Assembly (NCBI RefSeq): GCF_019393635.1
Contig: NC_057862.1
Span: 262,832,441-262,896,440 of the forward strand
Length of the DNA stretch: 64,000 nt
Direction: 5' to 3'
Source of the DNA: Dromiciops gliroides
Taxonomy: Eukaryota; Chordata; Mammalia; Microbiotheria; Microbiotheriidae
Part shown: one piece after another, positions 61,107 to 64,000 of the stretch
Layout: each line of letters opens with the position of its first letter
Numbering within the stretch: position 1 is the first letter of the stretch
Position numbers and translations under genes: made by a program
The notes under the pieces: generated by a model
Database searches by the model: none
The model's input: the letters and a program-made list of their open reading frames with translations, nothing else
What the model was told of the DNA's origin: nothing

Positions 61107-61614
61107 TCCCCCCCCAATTGAGTTTTAAAATCTAGACTTTGCTTGGTTAGCTCTACTGTAATATTCCTTAATGGGATTGAGGAACCTTTTCTAGCCAGAC
61201 AGTATCATTGCCAATTGTACTCTTTCTTGGATTAAGTTTTATCAGGGTGTCTCAGGTAATAGTGTATTTTCCTATGGAATAGTAGCACAATTAAAGCAAT
61301 TTATAGTGCATTAATGTCTTACCCAAGAAAATAACTTTCTTAAATGTTCTGGCAGTAATTTCATTGGAAACATAGACTGTAATATCTTTCCAGGTAATTA
61401 GTACATTATGTTAAAAAGTATTTTTCAATGGTGTGAAAATCAGTCAGCTTATTAAAAAGTGAACCTACAGCTTAATACTTTGACAGTTATAAATAAACAT
61501 TTAACATACACATTCTAATTAACTTACTTTATTATAAATAATAGCTAACATGTTATAGTGCTTCAAGGCTTCCAAAGTGATTCACATATTTTCTTCATTT
61601 GGTGACAGATTTCT
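61107..61614. other. Unassigned AT-rich stretch
   Basis: No gene or repeat recognised. Confidence 0.4.
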
Positions 61615-61800
61615 GTATAGGTGATCTTGCAGTTAGGAAAACCAGAGTTTTAGTCCTCCTAACATACACTCACTGTATGATGTTAGGAAAATTATTTAAC
61701 CTCTTATTGTTCTAGGCAACTTCCTAAATTATGTTATATAGAAGATATGGACCTACATTAGCAGAGGGAAATCCATTATCTGAACATTTCCTAAAAAATG
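61615..61800 (+). mobile_element. THER1/MIR-type SINE, plus
   Basis: 'aggaaaaccagagttttagtcct', 'gttctaggcaacttcctaa' and 'cctacattagcagaggga' match the marsupial MIR-type 3' region seen at 41369-41570. Diverged. Confidence 0.6.
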
Positions 61801-62512
61801 AAATAACAGGTTCAATCCCTATCCCTTTTCCTTGATTCTCTCAACAACTCTTTGAGGTTAGGACCACAGTCTGTGTTTTTAAAAAATAATTGCTATTGCT
61901 ATATATAAGTTTTGGGTAAGCATATTTTAATTTATTAATATTATATACCACTAAAGAATTGACCACGTGTCACCCTAACTTCTCATGGTCTCAGGACACA
62001 TGGTAGAGAAAGTAGGAAGAGAGCTTCAGCATGGCAGTTAGTGCAAGGAGGATAAAAGTAATCAAAGACCCAGAAGACCTAGAAGCCAGAGAGCCAAGAG
62101 AGTCTCTAAAATCCCCCAAATAGCTCTAATGGCATCTCCCAAGTGTTTATATACTCTATTGATAGAGGTGTATCATTATACATTGATCAAAGCTAAATGG
62201 TTAGCATCATTCAATTCTATTGGTTGACGTGATTTTAAGGTGGTCTACATTAAAATGAACTCTACAAATGACATCAGGGAAAAGAATGTAAAAAAACCCC
62301 AATGGAGTTGCTCAAGGCAAAGTCCATTATCTAGGTGTGATTTGATCCCATCAGTCCTTCACTAAGCTAGACAAAGGTCTGTCTCCATTTCTTTTGTTCC
62401 CTTGGGTTTGTCCCAGACCAGATCTGAACTTTATAGATTGGGTGGGGGTGGGGAGGGAAGAGAAGACCAAGAAACTGATCTCTGGGTCCCCTCCCCAAGA
62501 AATCCATTAATT

Positions 62513-62649
62513 AATTAATTAATTTTTGTGGGGCAATGAGGGTTAAGTGACTTGCTCAGGGTGACACAGCTAGAAAGTGTCAAGTGTCTGAAGCCGGGTT
62601 TGAACTCAGGCCCTCCTGAATCCAGGGCCAGTGCTTTATCCACTGCACC
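62513..62649 (-). mobile_element. CORE-SINE, minus, tandem pair left
   Basis: Flanked by ccaagaaatccattaa at 62495-62510 and 62648-62663. Its head end is cut back to 'cactgcacca'. ATTA-rich tail. Confidence 0.9.
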
Positions 62650-62663
62650 AAGAAATCCATTAA

Positions 62664-62808
62664 ATTTTTTTTTTTATAAGGCAATTGGGGTTACATGACT
62701 TGCCCAGGGTCACACAGCTAGTAAGTGTTAAGTGTCTGAGGCTGGATTTGAACTCGGGTCCTCTTGAATCCAGGGCTGGTGCTCTGTCCACTGCACCACC
62801 TAGCTGCC
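62664..62808 (-). mobile_element. CORE-SINE, minus, tandem pair right
   Basis: Complete head. Followed by a third copy of the target sequence, ccaagaaatccatta, at 62809-62823. Confidence 0.9.
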
Positions 62809-62842
62809 CCAAGAAATCCATTATTAATAATTACTTTCCTCA

Positions 62843-63839
62843 GAAGGCATACCTTGGAAATATTTTGAGTTGGGTTTCAGACCACCATGATAAAGTGAAT
62901 ATAACATTAAAGTGAGTCATATGAAGTTTTTGGTTTCCCAGTACATATGAAAGTTATGTTTATACTATACTGTAGGCAATAATGTAGGCAATAATGTGTG
63001 CAATAATATTATGTCTAAAAATAATGGACATGCCTTAATTAAAAAATACTTTATTGCTGAAAAATGTTAAGCATCATCTGAGGCTTCAGCAGGGCATAAT
63101 CTTATTGCTGGTGGAGGGTCTTATCTTGATGTAGAAGGTTGTTGAGTGATCAGGGTGGTAAATGCTGAAGGTGGCTCTGGCAATTTTTTTTTTTTTTTGG
63201 TGAGGCAATTGGGGTTAAGTGACTTGCCCAGGGTCACACAGCTAGTAAGTGTCAAGTGTCTGAGGCCGGGTTTGAACTCAGGTCCTCCTGAATCCAGGGC
63301 CGGTGCTCTATCCACTGTGCCACCTAGCTGCCCTTGGCAATTTTTAAAAATAAGACTACAATAAAATTTGTTGTACCTATTGATTCTTCCTTTTATTTAC
63401 ATACTTAGACTCCATTGTAGGATTATTTATTAATTGATCTAATTTCAATATTGTTTTGTCTCAGGGAATAGGAATGTTGGAGAGGGAGAGACATGGGGAA
63501 CTGCTAGTCAATGGAGCATTCAGAACACACACAACATTTATCAATTAAATTCATTGTCTTATATGGGTGTGGTTTGTGGCACCCTAAAAGAATTATAATA
63601 GTAACATTAAAGATTACTGATCACAGATTACCTTAACAGATATAATAATGATGAAAAAGTTTGAAATATTGTACAAATTACCAAAATGTGTCAGATATTA
63701 TGTGAGCAATGCTATTGGAAAAGTAGCCCTGACAGACTTGCTTGAAACATGGTTGCCACAAACTTTCAATTTGTAACCATCCCCTCCCCCATTATATCTG
63801 TGAAGTGCAATAAAGTACAACAAAACAAGGTATGCCTTT
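62843..63839 (-). mobile_element. Tigger-type DNA transposon, internally deleted
   Basis: Terminal inverted repeats: 'aaggcatacctt' near 62844 and 'aaggtatgcctt' ending at about 63839. The subterminal text ('ttcagaccacc', 'ttttggtttcccagtacatat' left; 'gtgaagtgcaataaagtacaa' right) matches what I recall of the Tigger1 family. Transposase sequence is nearly absent: the region around 63385-63415 joins the two ends of the gene. A SINE sits at 63188-63332. Flanking TA target sites are not clear. Confidence 0.7.
63188..63332 (-). mobile_element. CORE-SINE, minus, in Tigger element
   Basis: Target duplication tggcaattttt at about 63178-63188 and 63336-63346. Near-consensus, so among the younger copies. 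Confidence 0.92.
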
Positions 63840-63859
63840 ATTATTATAAGAATGAGGTA

Positions 63860-64000
63860 GGGGCAGCTAGGTGGCGCAGTGGATAGAGCACCAGCCCTGG
63901 AGTCAGGAGTACCTGAGTTCAAATCCGGCCTCAGACACTTAACACTTACTAGCTGTGTGATCCTGGGCAAGTCACTTAACCCCAATTGCCTCACTAAAAA
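63860..64000 (+). mobile_element. CORE-SINE, plus, runs to window end
   Basis: Near-consensus SINE ('ggggcagctaggtggcgcag') with 'ccccaattgcctcac' 3' subtype. The tail is cut by the window edge. Confidence 0.92.

Larger units (their letters stand above)
61870..62842 (-). mobile_element. LTR family copy 2, minus, with two SINEs
   Basis: Reverse complement is collinear with 25411-26440: 'ttaataatggatttctt', 'gagttcattttaatgta', 'gaattgaatgatgctaacca', 'tttagctttgatcaatgt' and an AATAAA-containing R region near 61960. Two SINEs lie at 62513-62649 and 62664-62808. Confidence 0.65.

Noticed and set aside
63146..63364. Recurrent peptide 'LPRVTQLVSVKCLRPDLNSG' seen at many sites
   Set aside because: It is the translation of the reverse strand of the CORE-SINE, not a protein family.
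63860..64000. SINE heads as functional tRNA genes
   Set aside because: The A/B-box-like elements (e.g. 'gagttcaaatcc') are tRNA-derived pol III promoter parts, but no cloverleaf or anticodon stem is preserved.
1..64000. CRISPR arrays, operons, ribosome-binding sites, bacterial mobile elements
   Set aside because: The repeat content is that of a mammalian genome; no spaced direct-repeat array or prokaryotic gene organisation is present.

Overview
The window looks like a piece of marsupial nuclear genome. The main evidence is about 25 copies of a tRNA-headed CORE-SINE (head 'ggggcagctaggtgg', core 'acttactagctgtgtgacc'), AT-rich L1 elements whose 5' end carries the motif 'ccatcttggctctgcctccc' on the minus strand, an RTE/BovB-type LINE, MAR1 and THER1/MIR-type SINEs and many ERV LTRs. 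This combination is known from marsupials (WSINE1/MAR1-type SINEs); the species cannot be fixed by eye. All repeat family names are from memory and pattern matching, with no database search.

Layout. 0-1.67 kb: minus-strand L1 5' region split by an LTR. 1.7-2.9 kb: LTR-like and unassigned sequence. 2.9-9.6 kb: a three-level nest, in which a plus L1 is split by a minus L1 that is split by a two-LTR provirus. 9.6-11.6 kb: a CA microsatellite, MAR1 and a SINE. 11.6-21.1 kb: a near full-length plus L1 split by a SINE and by a minus 'half-L1' that keeps ORF1 but lacks nearly all of ORF2. 21.7-30.0 kb: RTE pieces (one interrupted by a solo LTR), several LTRs and SINEs. 30-41 kb: the least repetitive part, with one CpG-rich stretch at about 35.9-36.3 kb and the only plausible host coding exon (36253-36400, plus strand, splice donor at 36401). 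41-44.7 kb: SINEs plus a 1.2-kb ancient repeat. 44.7-60.3 kb: a dense minus-strand L1 graveyard with at least five layered elements, including a second half-L1 and a 57-base poly(C) run. 60.3-64 kb: SINEs, a second copy of the 25.4-kb LTR, and a deleted Tigger-type DNA transposon with a SINE inside.

Functionally this is an intron or intergenic window of one possible gene starting at about 36 kb. No intact transposable element protein and no complete host gene were seen. The gene owning the 49-codon exon was not recognised. The most informative content is insertion history: target-site duplications let many events be ordered. I did not find evidence for an undescribed molecular system; the points most worth checking are the half-L1 lineage, the LTR copies carrying SINEs at the same internal site, the small mixed-signal provirus, and the unidentified exon.
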